A DNA stretch of 64,000 nucleotides, taken from the NCBI GenBank assembly GCA_964629225.1, contig CAZVQC010000002.1, positions 1 through 64,000 on the forward strand, given 5' to 3'. Positions within the stretch are counted from its first letter, which is position 1. Every line of letters begins with the position of its first letter. The position numbers and the translations under genes were made by a program. Under the pieces are notes generated by a model. It was not told where the DNA came from and searched no databases. It saw only the letters and a program-made list of their open reading frames with translations. Origin of the DNA: RUG14199 sp964629225. Lineage in GTDB: Bacteria; Bacillota; Clostridia; Oscillospirales; CAG-272. Shown here piece after piece: positions 6,671 through 14,461 of the stretch.

Positions 6671-7734
6671 AGCTTGAATTGACCGGCGTATCCTTCGGTT
6701 ATTCGAAAGAAAAGACGGTAATAAAAGATCTTAACATTGAAGCTGTTGACGGAGATCTGATCGCTATATTAGGTCCGAACGGAGCCGGGAAGACAACTTT
6801 ACTCAGATGCCTTCTCGGTTATCTTAAATGGGACAGTGGTGAGACTCTCCTTGACGGAAAAAATGCTTTTACAACGGCTAAAAACGATTTCAGAAGAGCG
6901 GTATCCTACGTGCCTCAAGCTAAAGGAACGTATCCTGCTCTCACTGTACTTGAAACGGTCCTTCTCGGCCGTCTCGGAAGGAGAGGTGCTTTTTCAAGGC
7001 CGACTTCATGCGATATTGAAGCGTGCAAGCGGATCCTTGAAGAGCTCGGAATATCGCATCTTGCCGAGAGCAAATGCACCGAGATCAGTGGGGGAGAACT
7101 TCAAATGGTTCTCATCGCAAGAGCGCTGGCGGGAGACCCGCAGATACTTATCCTTGATGAGCCGGAATCAAATCTTGATTTCAAAAATCAACTGACGGTT
7201 TTGGATACCATGTCCCGCCTTGCAGGTGAGGGAATGTGCTGTATCTTCAACACACACTATCCGGCTCATGCATTGATGAGAGCAAACAAGTCCCTATTGC
7301 TCTCGCGAGGTGGCGAGTATGTTTTCGGGGAGACTTCGGAGACTGTTACGGAGCGAAACATTGAAAGAGTTTTTGGGGTGAGGGCAGCGATCGGTAACAT
7401 CGAAACCGAGGAAACGACATATAAGAGCGTTGTTCCCATCGGTATTTCAAGTGCCGGCGGTACCGATACCGATGACATGAAGGAACGTGCCGTTATTGCG
7501 GTAGTGTCGATCATCTCAAGAAATTCGGAGTCGAACAGGAGGATCAACTCTATCCTTCACGAATTCAGTGAGTACCTTGTAGGTAGAATGGGCATTCCCA
7601 AGAGAGAAAGGGGCATGAATCTTATCAGTATTACCGCAGAGGCGCCTCTTATTGAAATAGAAAAACTGACCCACAGGCTGAGTATCCAGCCCGGTGTCAG
7701 CGTAAAATCCGTCATCAGCGACGGGGAAGGATGA
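6667..7734 (+). CDS. FecE/BtuD-type ABC ATPase fused to a C-terminal TM1266-like domain
   Basis: 355 residues. Residues 1 to about 250 form a normal ABC ATPase: Walker A GPNGAGKTT near 36-44, signature ISGGE, Walker B ILILDEPES, and a switch His in NTHYPAH. After a linker, residues 271-355 repeat the TM1266-like fold of the operon's first gene: HEFSEYLVGRMGIP here against HEYSEFIIGRMGLP there, then NLISIT and PGVSVKSVIS. The ATG at 6667 overlaps the permease stop; the longer upstream frame lies inside the permease and is rejected. No ribosome site precedes Met271, so a true fusion is more likely than two genes. It suggests ATPase activity gated by the same signal the free regulator senses. 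Confidence 0.88.
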   Translation: MKLELTGVSFGYSKEKTVIKDLNIEAVDGDLIAILGPNGAGKTTLLRCLLGYLKWDSGETLLDGKNAFTTAKNDFRRAVSYVPQAKGTYPALTVLETVLLGRLGRRGAFSRPTSCDIEACKRILEELGISHLAESKCTEISGGELQMVLIARALAGDPQILILDEPESNLDFKNQLTVLDTMSRLAGEGMCCIFNTHYPAHALMRANKSLLLSRGGEYVFGETSETVTERNIERVFGVRAAIGNIETEETTYKSVVPIGISSAGGTDTDDMKERAVIAVVSIISRNSESNRRINSILHEFSEYLVGRMGIPKRERGMNLISITAEAPLIEIEKLTHRLSIQPGVSVKSVISDGEG

Positions 7735-7738
7735 CAAA

Positions 7739-8503
7739 ATGATAAAAATAGCAGTTTACGGCAAGGGAGGTATCGGAAAATCAACTACTGTATCCAATGT
7801 TGCCGCCGCTTTGTCTGAAATGGGTCTTCGAGTTATGCAGATTGGATGTGACCCGAAGGCGGATTCAACATATCTGCTTCACGGTAAGGAAAGGGTTCCG
7901 ACGGTTCTCGACCTTGTCAGAAAAAAAAGTGATGATATCACACTTGAAGAAATGGTGACGGTTGGATACGGTGACGTTATCTGCGTTGAAGCCGGAGGGC
8001 CGACTCCGGGAATGGGCTGTGCGGGACGGGGAATAATCACCGCTCTTGAAAAGCTCGATTCAAATGGTGCTATCGACAGATTCCGACCCGATGTGGTCTT
8101 TTACGACGTTCTGGGGGACGTGGTCTGCGGTGGTTTTTCAATGCCTATGAGGCCGGGATATGCGGATAAGATAATAATAATAACTTCCGGAGAAAACATG
8201 TCACTCCACGCCGCAAGAAATATTGCCGCAGCTGTGGAGAACTTTAGGGAGCGCGGATACGCATCACTTGCCGGTATAATACTTAACAAAAGAAACGTTA
8301 AAGATGAGGTGGAAAAGACCTTGAAGCTCGCATCCGACATCAAAACGCCCATAATCGGCATTATCGAAAGAAGCGACACCGTCACCGAAGCCGAGGAGAT
8401 ACCGGCAACGGTAGTTGCGGCTTTTCCCGATAGCAACTGTGCCGAGGGCTACAGAGAGATCGCCCGCTCCATAATTTCAATATGCGAGGTGGAAGAATGC
8501 TAA
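7739..8503 (+). CDS. NifH/BchL-like [4Fe-4S] ATP-dependent reductase
   Basis: 254 residues, slightly shorter than classical NifH. P-loop GKGGIGKST at residues 8-16, switch I CDPKADST at 37-44, and the two cluster-ligating cysteines conserved as Cys94 (GMGCAGRG) and Cys130 (DVLGDVVCGGF). Arg97 corresponds to the regulatory arginine of NifH. Such proteins dimerise around one [4Fe-4S] cluster and pass electrons, with MgATP hydrolysis, to a partner component. The partner is surely the pair encoded next (8497-10964). It starts four bases after the ATPase gene and overlaps the NifD-like gene by 7 bases. No nifB, nifE or nifN is present, so nitrogen fixation is not implied. Confidence 0.92.
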   Translation: MIKIAVYGKGGIGKSTTVSNVAAALSEMGLRVMQIGCDPKADSTYLLHGKERVPTVLDLVRKKSDDITLEEMVTVGYGDVICVEAGGPTPGMGCAGRGIITALEKLDSNGAIDRFRPDVVFYDVLGDVVCGGFSMPMRPGYADKIIIITSGENMSLHAARNIAAAVENFRERGYASLAGIILNKRNVKDEVEKTLKLASDIKTPIIGIIERSDTVTEAEEIPATVVAAFPDSNCAEGYREIARSIISICEVEEC

Positions 8504-9816
8504 GAAGACTTGGAGATAGGTCGGCGGTTTCCATCACGTTCGGCAAGGCTTCGTTCCCGTCTCCTTTCTGCGGAGGGCTTGAGTACTCACCACCGGCAAG
8601 AGGTACTTGGAATATAGTCCACACCGGGATGCTTCTCCCCGAAGCACACCAGATATTCGTCTGTGCCGCAGGATGCCTGCGAGGAGTGGTTCTCACTGCC
8701 GCCGAGATGGGGCTGTCGGATAGATTCTCAACTGTTGCTGTGAGGGAGAATGATATTTTGAATGGTGATACCGAGGAGAAAATTATCGATGGAGTCTCCG
8801 ATATTATCGGAAAACTTGATCGGCGGCCTCCCGCTGTTCTTCTCTTCACAAGCTGTGTTCACCATTTTATCGGCTGTGACCTTGGAACGATATTCACATT
8901 ACTCAGAAAGCGCTTTCCTGATATCGACTTCACCGACTGTTACATGGATCCTATCATGAGAAAGAGCGGACTGAATCCGGATCAAAAGATGCGGCGTCAA
9001 CTCTACAGCCTACTTCGCCCCGTTGAAAAGGAGCCGAATTCGGTGGCTATCATTGGCGGAGACCTTCCAACGGACAGGGGCTGCTTTCTCAAGAGGATCT
9101 TATCTGCGAATGGCATTAAAGTCGTTGAGATCCACGACTGCAAAAGCTACTCCGATTACCTGTCTCTTGCGAAAGCATCTCTTTTCATAACTACTTACCC
9201 TGCGGCAAAAGCTGCCGGGGATGCCCTTGAAAAAAGACTGGGCACTGAGCACATCCACATCCCGTTTTCATTTGACTATGGTGAGATAGAAAAAGGACTT
9301 TTGAAAGTTTTTGGTTACTTTGGACTTGGTAATGTCGACTTTTCGGCAATTAGAGAAGAATGTGATAGAGCGCTTTTTGACCTAAAAAACGTCATTGATG
9401 ACACGGAGATAGCTATCGGCAGCAGTGCTTTCACAAGACCCCTCGGTCTTGCAAGACTCCTTCTTGACCGTGGGTTCAATGTGACCGACGTTTTTGCCGA
9501 TTCTTTTTCAGCCGATGAAAAAAGTGATTTTGATTTCATCAAAGAGCGCTACCCGAACGTCACGCTGTGGCCCACGGTGTCGCCTTCAATGAGAAAAAAG
9601 CCTACAGCCGGGTCAAATATGGTGCTTGCCATCGGTCAAAAGGCCGCTTATTTTAAAAATACCGACAGATTTGTCGACATAGTGGAAAACGGCGGGCTCT
9701 ACGATCATTACGCAGTTATGAAATTGTGTGCCTTGATGAAAGAGGCGTTTGCCTACCCAAAAGACACAAGAAAACTGATACAGATCAAAGGCTGGGGGTG
9801 CTCATCATGTCATTGA
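8497..9816 (+). CDS. NifD/BchN-like nitrogenase component 1 subunit, substrate unknown
   Basis: 439 residues from ATG 8497, which follows GAGGTGG; the frame extends 15 bases upstream without a ribosome site. It belongs to the Oxidored_nitro superfamily by its N-terminal cysteine pattern and position after a NifH-like gene. Candidate cluster ligands are Cys25, Cys56, Cys60 and Cys120 (TSCVHHFIGCD). The protein ends in GCSSCH, an unusual terminal CxxC. Three spaced cysteines near 25/56-60/120 resemble the layout in BchN-type subunits more than NifD. It overlaps the NifK-like gene by 10 bases. The reaction cannot be inferred; reduction of a tetrapyrrole, metallophore or other metal complex is possible. 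Confidence 0.85.
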   Translation: MLRRLGDRSAVSITFGKASFPSPFCGGLEYSPPARGTWNIVHTGMLLPEAHQIFVCAAGCLRGVVLTAAEMGLSDRFSTVAVRENDILNGDTEEKIIDGVSDIIGKLDRRPPAVLLFTSCVHHFIGCDLGTIFTLLRKRFPDIDFTDCYMDPIMRKSGLNPDQKMRRQLYSLLRPVEKEPNSVAIIGGDLPTDRGCFLKRILSANGIKVVEIHDCKSYSDYLSLAKASLFITTYPAAKAAGDALEKRLGTEHIHIPFSFDYGEIEKGLLKVFGYFGLGNVDFSAIREECDRALFDLKNVIDDTEIAIGSSAFTRPLGLARLLLDRGFNVTDVFADSFSADEKSDFDFIKERYPNVTLWPTVSPSMRKKPTAGSNMVLAIGQKAAYFKNTDRFVDIVENGGLYDHYAVMKLCALMKEAFAYPKDTRKLIQIKGWGCSSCH

Positions 9817-10964
9817 AACAGACTGCAACGAGGATCTCTACTTATGCGGGGGACACCTCCGGTGTGGCATCTGCACTCTATGAGCTTGGCGGAATGACGG
9901 TGATGCATGATGCATCCGGATGTAATTCCACCTACAGCACTCACGATGAGCCACGCTGGTACGACATGGAGAGCCTCGTTTTTATCTCCGGCATCACCGA
10001 AAAGGATGCTATTTTCGGAGATGATGAAAAATTTATAAATGACGTTGTGACGGCTGCACTTGAGCTTCAGCCCCGCTTTGTGGCAATTGCGGGAACTCCG
10101 ATACCTATGATGACGGGATTTGACTACGATCACGCCGCACGGACAGTGGAGATGAGGACTTCTATCCCCTGCATGGCGTTTCCGACGAACGGAATGCACA
10201 CCTACGTTAAGGGGGCCTCGGCTGCTCTCGGTACTTTTTGTGAGCGCTTTTGCAAATCGGATGCCGAGAAAACTGCCGGTATTTCTGTCAATATCTTAGG
10301 TGCTACCCCCCTTGATCTTTCCGTCAACGGCACTGTAGACTCATTAAAAAGAGTCTTCTCGGTTGCCGGTATCGGTGTGGTATCATGTGTAGCTATGGAA
10401 TCCGATATTGATGACGTTATCCGCGCCGGCAGTGCTTCATGCAATATAGTCGTTTCATCGGTGGGGATAGAATGTGCCGAGATCTTGAAAAAGAGGTTCA
10501 ACACCCCCTATGTTGTCGGCTGTCCGATGGGCGGAGGTCTCAGTAACAGGATAATAGACGAAGTTAAAGCGGCGGTCTCGACATCCCTTGACGGCGTGCT
10601 GTTTTCAAAGCACCATGAGGATGCAGACACCGTTGTTATCGGTGAATCGGTGACTGCGTTATCTCTTGCGGAAGCACTCCTTCTTACCGGTGTTAACGCC
10701 AAAGTGGTATCGGCAACGGAAGTGCCGCCGATTCTCAAGGATTACTGCATCTATGCTCCGGATGAAGATGATATAGTACCTCATGCAGCCGGGGCACGAA
10801 CAGTTGTTGCCGACCCGATGTACCGACCCATCTTGAAAGATGTCGACAATTTCATCGAACTACCGCATGAAGCCTTTTCCGGCAGGATCTACAGAGACAG
10901 TATTCCCGACCTTGTGCGGGGTATTGATAAAATATTATTGAAAGCAAAGGACATGAAAAAATGA
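9807..10964 (+). CDS. NifK/BchB-like nitrogenase component 1 subunit, substrate unknown
   Basis: 385 residues from ATG 9807 (GGGGGTG upstream, overlapping the previous gene by 10 bases). The segment HDASGCNSTY (residues 34-43) corresponds to the HGxxGC motif of nitrogenase-type subunits. GTPIPMMTGFDYD occupies the place of the next cluster segment, but its cysteine is replaced by proline (Pro98). VGCPMGGG appears later. By eye only one canonical cluster cysteine (Cys39) survives, with Asp35 nearby. With the preceding subunit it should form the catalytic heterotetramer served by the NifH-like protein. Its stop overlaps the start of the lipoprotein gene (ATGA). Confidence 0.82.
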   Translation: MSLKQTATRISTYAGDTSGVASALYELGGMTVMHDASGCNSTYSTHDEPRWYDMESLVFISGITEKDAIFGDDEKFINDVVTAALELQPRFVAIAGTPIPMMTGFDYDHAARTVEMRTSIPCMAFPTNGMHTYVKGASAALGTFCERFCKSDAEKTAGISVNILGATPLDLSVNGTVDSLKRVFSVAGIGVVSCVAMESDIDDVIRAGSASCNIVVSSVGIECAEILKKRFNTPYVVGCPMGGGLSNRIIDEVKAAVSTSLDGVLFSKHHEDADTVVIGESVTALSLAEALLLTGVNAKVVSATEVPPILKDYCIYAPDEDDIVPHAAGARTVVADPMYRPILKDVDNFIELPHEAFSGRIYRDSIPDLVRGIDKILLKAKDMKK

Positions 10965-12103
10965 AAAACTTAAAAAAGATCGTCGCACTTCTTTTGGCGG
11001 CAATAACGGTTTTCTCACTCACCGCTTGCGGTGTTGCGACCGAGGGCAATGAGACACCCGACACCGGTGATACTTCCGCTGATACGCCGACGTCAGTCAC
11101 TGTAACGGATCATAACGGAAACAAAGTAACGGTTCCTGCTAAGATCGATTCCATTGTAGTTTGTGATATCTATCCGCTTCCCAGCGTGCTTGCGGTGTTT
11201 TTTGATTCCGCCGAGAAGCTTACCGGTATCGCGCCTCAAAGCATGAAGGCAGCAAAGAACGGTCTTCTTTCCGAACTTTACCCCGAGATACTGAACGCCA
11301 AGACCGATTTTATCGACGGCACCAACGTCAATATTGAGGAGCTTTTGACTCTCGATCCCGACGTGGTCTTTTACAGTGCCGACAATACCGCTCTAGGTGA
11401 ACAGCTCTCAAATGCAGGACTTGCGGCTATTGCAATATCCGCTTCCAAGTGGGACTATGATGCAATCGTCACTCTCGATAACTGGATATCTCTCCTCGGC
11501 GAGATGTTCCCCGAAAACTCAAGAACCGTTCAGGTGTCCGACTACAGTGAGAAGGTACTTGAAAAAGTGACCGAAAGAACAAAAAACCTCGGTGACAGCG
11601 AAAAGAAGAGGGTATTTTTCCTCTTCCAGTACAGTGATTCAAAAATTACAACTTCGGGAAAAAGATTCTTCGGTCAATGGTGGGCGGATGCCATCGGAGC
11701 CGTTAATGTTGGAGAAGTTCTCGACACAGACAACTCTACGCCGGTCAACATGGAACAGATCTACGAATGGGATCCAGAAAAGATATTCATCACTAACTTC
11801 AATGAAGCCCAGCCCGAAGACATATGCGGCGGTACCGGTGCTCATGACTGGAGCCCCATCACAGCAGTCAAGGAGGGGGAAGTATTCAAGATGCCCCTCG
11901 GAATGTACCGCAGTTACACCTGCGGGGTCGACACCCCGATAACACTCATTTGGCTTGCAAAGGCGACTTACCCGGAGCTTTTTGCGGACGTTGACATCAC
12001 CGAGGAGACAAAAAATTACTACAAAGAGGTGTTCGGCATCGATCTGACCGACGATCAGGCAGGGAAGATCTTTGCTCCCCCCTCTGAAGCATCTGCATTT
12101 TAA
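10961..12103 (+). CDS. FecB/BtuF-like substrate-binding lipoprotein
   Basis: 380 residues. A lipoprotein signal peptide with lipobox LTAC (Cys24) is followed by a Thr/Asp-rich linker and a class III binding-protein domain (VTVTDHNGNKVTVPAKIDSIVV, then LTLDPDVVFY), typical of siderophore, haem and cobalamin binders. It captures the ligand outside the membrane for the permease and ATPase of the same operon. A mid-domain EKKRVFFLFQYSDSK segment and a KRFFGQWWADAIGAVN segment are usual in FecB-type folds. Its position between the nifK-like gene and hydF is odd and ties uptake to the reductase. The ligand is unknown. Confidence 0.88.
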   Translation: MKNLKKIVALLLAAITVFSLTACGVATEGNETPDTGDTSADTPTSVTVTDHNGNKVTVPAKIDSIVVCDIYPLPSVLAVFFDSAEKLTGIAPQSMKAAKNGLLSELYPEILNAKTDFIDGTNVNIEELLTLDPDVVFYSADNTALGEQLSNAGLAAIAISASKWDYDAIVTLDNWISLLGEMFPENSRTVQVSDYSEKVLEKVTERTKNLGDSEKKRVFFLFQYSDSKITTSGKRFFGQWWADAIGAVNVGEVLDTDNSTPVNMEQIYEWDPEKIFITNFNEAQPEDICGGTGAHDWSPITAVKEGEVFKMPLGMYRSYTCGVDTPITLIWLAKATYPELFADVDITEETKNYYKEVFGIDLTDDQAGKIFAPPSEASAF

Positions 12104-12114
12104 CGGAGGATAAA

Positions 12115-13317
12115 ATGGGACTTAACAGCACTCCCATGGGCGAAAGAGTCCACGTGGGCTTTTTCGGAAGGCGTAACGTCGGAAAATCAAGTCTCGTCAA
12201 CGCTGTGACCGATCAAGAACTATCGGTGGTATCCGATACCAAGGGTACCACCACAGACCCGGTTTTCAAGGCAATGGAGATCCTTCCCCTCGGGCCGGTG
12301 GTCATCATCGATACTCCCGGCCTTGACGACGAAGGGGATCTTGGTCTCAGACGGGTTGAAAAAACGAGGGAGGTCCTCGGTAAGACCGATATCGCCGTGA
12401 TAGTCGTCGATTTGACTGAGGGTATGACGTCTTTTGAAGCCGAGATAGAAAATGAGATCCGAAAACGGAGCATCCCCTGCATCTTTGCTTTTAATAAGTC
12501 CGATGTGGTGGACATCATAAAATTGCCTGACAAAACGAATTCAGTCACGGTCAGTGCTCGGACGAAAGACGGAGTATCCGCTCTTAAGGAAATGATAGCC
12601 TCCGTATTGCCGAAAACGGCACATAGGCGGCTCGTAGGGGATCTCATAAGCAAAGGGGACGTTGCTCTGCTCGTTGTCCCCATTGATTCTTCTGCTCCAA
12701 AAGGACGGCTCATTTTGCCGCAACAGCAAGTAATTCGTGATGTTTTGGATAATGGAGGCACTGTTGCCGTCTCAAAAGATACCGAACTTGAGAAGGCGCT
12801 CGCATCTTTGAGCGCTCCTCCGAAGATAGTTATCACCGACAGCCAGGTCTTTAAAAAGGTTGCGGCAATCGTTGACGATAGCATTCCGCTGACATCCTTT
12901 TCAATTTTGATGGCACGTTACAAGGGCTTTCTTGAAACAGCAGTCAAGGGGGCATTAAATCTTTCAACACTTCGGGAGGGGGACCGCATCCTCATTTCCG
13001 AGGGTTGCACCCATCATAGACAGTGTGAGGACATCGGTACCGTAAAACTGCCTCGATGGATAAAAGAGTTTTCAGGCCGAGATATCCTATTTGAAACCAG
13101 CTCCGGCGGTACCTTTCCAAATGATCTCACTCCGTATTCAATGGTCATTCACTGCGGCGGTTGCATGCTGAACGGTGCCGAAATGAATCGAAGGATGGAG
13201 CTTGCGACAAATCAGGGCGTTCCTTTCTGCAACTACGGAATCGCCATTGCGGAAATGAACGGTATCTTAAGACGAAGCCTGTCGGTTTTCCCCGATGTTT
13301 CGGATCTTCTTGGGTGA
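12115..13317 (+). CDS. hydF: [FeFe]-hydrogenase maturation GTPase HydF
   Basis: 400 residues, the normal HydF length. G1 GRRNVGKSS, G3 DTPGLDD and G4 NKSD are present, followed by dimerisation and cluster domains. The cluster-ligand motif CxH...HCxxC is seen as EGCTHH and IHCGGC. HydF is the scaffold on which the 2Fe subcluster of the H-cluster is assembled before transfer to HydA. GGAGG sits 7 bases before the ATG. hydE follows immediately; hydG and the hydrogenase itself are not in the window, so they must lie elsewhere or be absent. Confidence 0.95.
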   Translation: MGLNSTPMGERVHVGFFGRRNVGKSSLVNAVTDQELSVVSDTKGTTTDPVFKAMEILPLGPVVIIDTPGLDDEGDLGLRRVEKTREVLGKTDIAVIVVDLTEGMTSFEAEIENEIRKRSIPCIFAFNKSDVVDIIKLPDKTNSVTVSARTKDGVSALKEMIASVLPKTAHRRLVGDLISKGDVALLVVPIDSSAPKGRLILPQQQVIRDVLDNGGTVAVSKDTELEKALASLSAPPKIVITDSQVFKKVAAIVDDSIPLTSFSILMARYKGFLETAVKGALNLSTLREGDRILISEGCTHHRQCEDIGTVKLPRWIKEFSGRDILFETSSGGTFPNDLTPYSMVIHCGGCMLNGAEMNRRMELATNQGVPFCNYGIAIAEMNGILRRSLSVFPDVSDLLG

Positions 13318-13321
13318 TCAT

Positions 13322-14362
13322 ATGTCAAGTGAAACGGTGAAAAAACTGAGAAAAGAGAAGTGGCTGACCGATGCTGAATTCAAAGAACTGTTGTCCGGCG
13401 ACTTTGACTTTGAATTGATACGTGAGGCCGACAGTGTCAGACGGGAGAATTACGGCACGGACGTTTTCATGAGGGGACTAATTGAATTCTCAAACTACTG
13501 CAAGAATAACTGCTATTATTGCGGCATCAGATGCGGAAACCGTGATGCTGTGAGATACCGTCTTTCAAAGGGGGAGATATTAGACTGCGCAGAACGTGGC
13601 TATGAGCTCGGATTTCGCACTTTTGTACTTCAAGGGGGTGAAGACCCGTTCTTTGACGATGATCGCCTCTGTGACGTTGTATTGGCTCTTAAAACACGTT
13701 TTTCCGACTGCGCCGTCACTCTTTCCGTCGGGGAGCGGTCAAAAGACAGTTATAAGAGGCTGTTTGCCGCCGGTGCAGACAGATATCTTCTCAGACATGA
13801 GACAGCAGACGGTGAGCACTACGGAAAGCTTCATCCGAGGAGTATGAGCCTTGAAAACCGGAAACGGTGCCTTTTTGACCTCAAAGACGCCGGTTATCAA
13901 GTCGGCACCGGCATCATGGTGGGCTCTCCCTTTCAAACCGAAGATCACATCGTCAAAGACCTTGCATTCATGAAGGAGCTGTCACCTGATATGATCGGTA
14001 TCGGGCCTTTTATACGTCATGAAAAGACTCCTTTTGCCACCTGCGAAAGCGGAAGTGTCGACATGACTGTGAGACTTATCTCAATACTTCGGCTCATGTT
14101 CCCTTACGCCCTGATTCCCGCGACCACCGCACTGGGTACTCTCGATCCTCGCGGACGAGAAAAAGGACTTAAGGCGGGAGCAAATGTGGTAATGCCGAAT
14201 CTGTCACCCTCCGATGTTCGGGAGTATTACAAACTCTATGATAACAAGCTGTGTTCCGGTGACGAAGCGGCGGAGGCAGTAAAAGAGATGTCCCGACGGA
14301 TAGAAAGCGCCGGATATAAAAGCGTTGTAGCAAGAGGCGACGTGCTGCCCCACCGATTATGA
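13322..14362 (+). CDS. hydE: [FeFe]-hydrogenase maturase HydE (radical SAM)
   Basis: 346 residues. The radical-SAM motif CKNNCYYCGIR near residues 59-69 follows the family's FSNYC start. LQGGEDPF, HPRSMSLENR and GTGIMVGSPFQT are HydE hallmarks. HydE processes the iron-cyanide-carbonyl precursor made by HydG during H-cluster assembly. Of the three C-terminal cysteines that bind an accessory cluster in some HydE proteins, only one (KLCSGDE) remains, so that cluster is probably absent, as in many homologues. The start is the ATG five bases after the hydF stop. This is the last gene of the operon, followed by a strong terminator. Confidence 0.93.
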   Translation: MSSETVKKLRKEKWLTDAEFKELLSGDFDFELIREADSVRRENYGTDVFMRGLIEFSNYCKNNCYYCGIRCGNRDAVRYRLSKGEILDCAERGYELGFRTFVLQGGEDPFFDDDRLCDVVLALKTRFSDCAVTLSVGERSKDSYKRLFAAGADRYLLRHETADGEHYGKLHPRSMSLENRKRCLFDLKDAGYQVGTGIMVGSPFQTEDHIVKDLAFMKELSPDMIGIGPFIRHEKTPFATCESGSVDMTVRLISILRLMFPYALIPATTALGTLDPRGREKGLKAGANVVMPNLSPSDVREYYKLYDNKLCSGDEAAEAVKEMSRRIESAGYKSVVARGDVLPHRL

Positions 14363-14374
14363 TCCATAATGATC

Positions 14375-14412
14375 GAGATTTCCGATGAATTTCTTCGGAA
14401 ATCTCTTTTTTT
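14375..14412 (+). terminator. Terminator of the nitrogenase-like/hyd operon
   Basis: Perfect 11-bp inverted repeat (14375-14385 with 14395-14405) followed by seven T. Confidence 0.88.
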
Positions 14413-14461
14413 AACAGATATTAATGATGTGCATAGCCTCATAATAAGAAAGTGAGGCGCT

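Noticed and set aside
7739..10964. A nitrogen-fixation locus
   Set aside because: nifB, nifE and nifN are absent, the NifK-like subunit lacks canonical cluster cysteines, and the neighbours are transport and hydrogenase-maturation genes.
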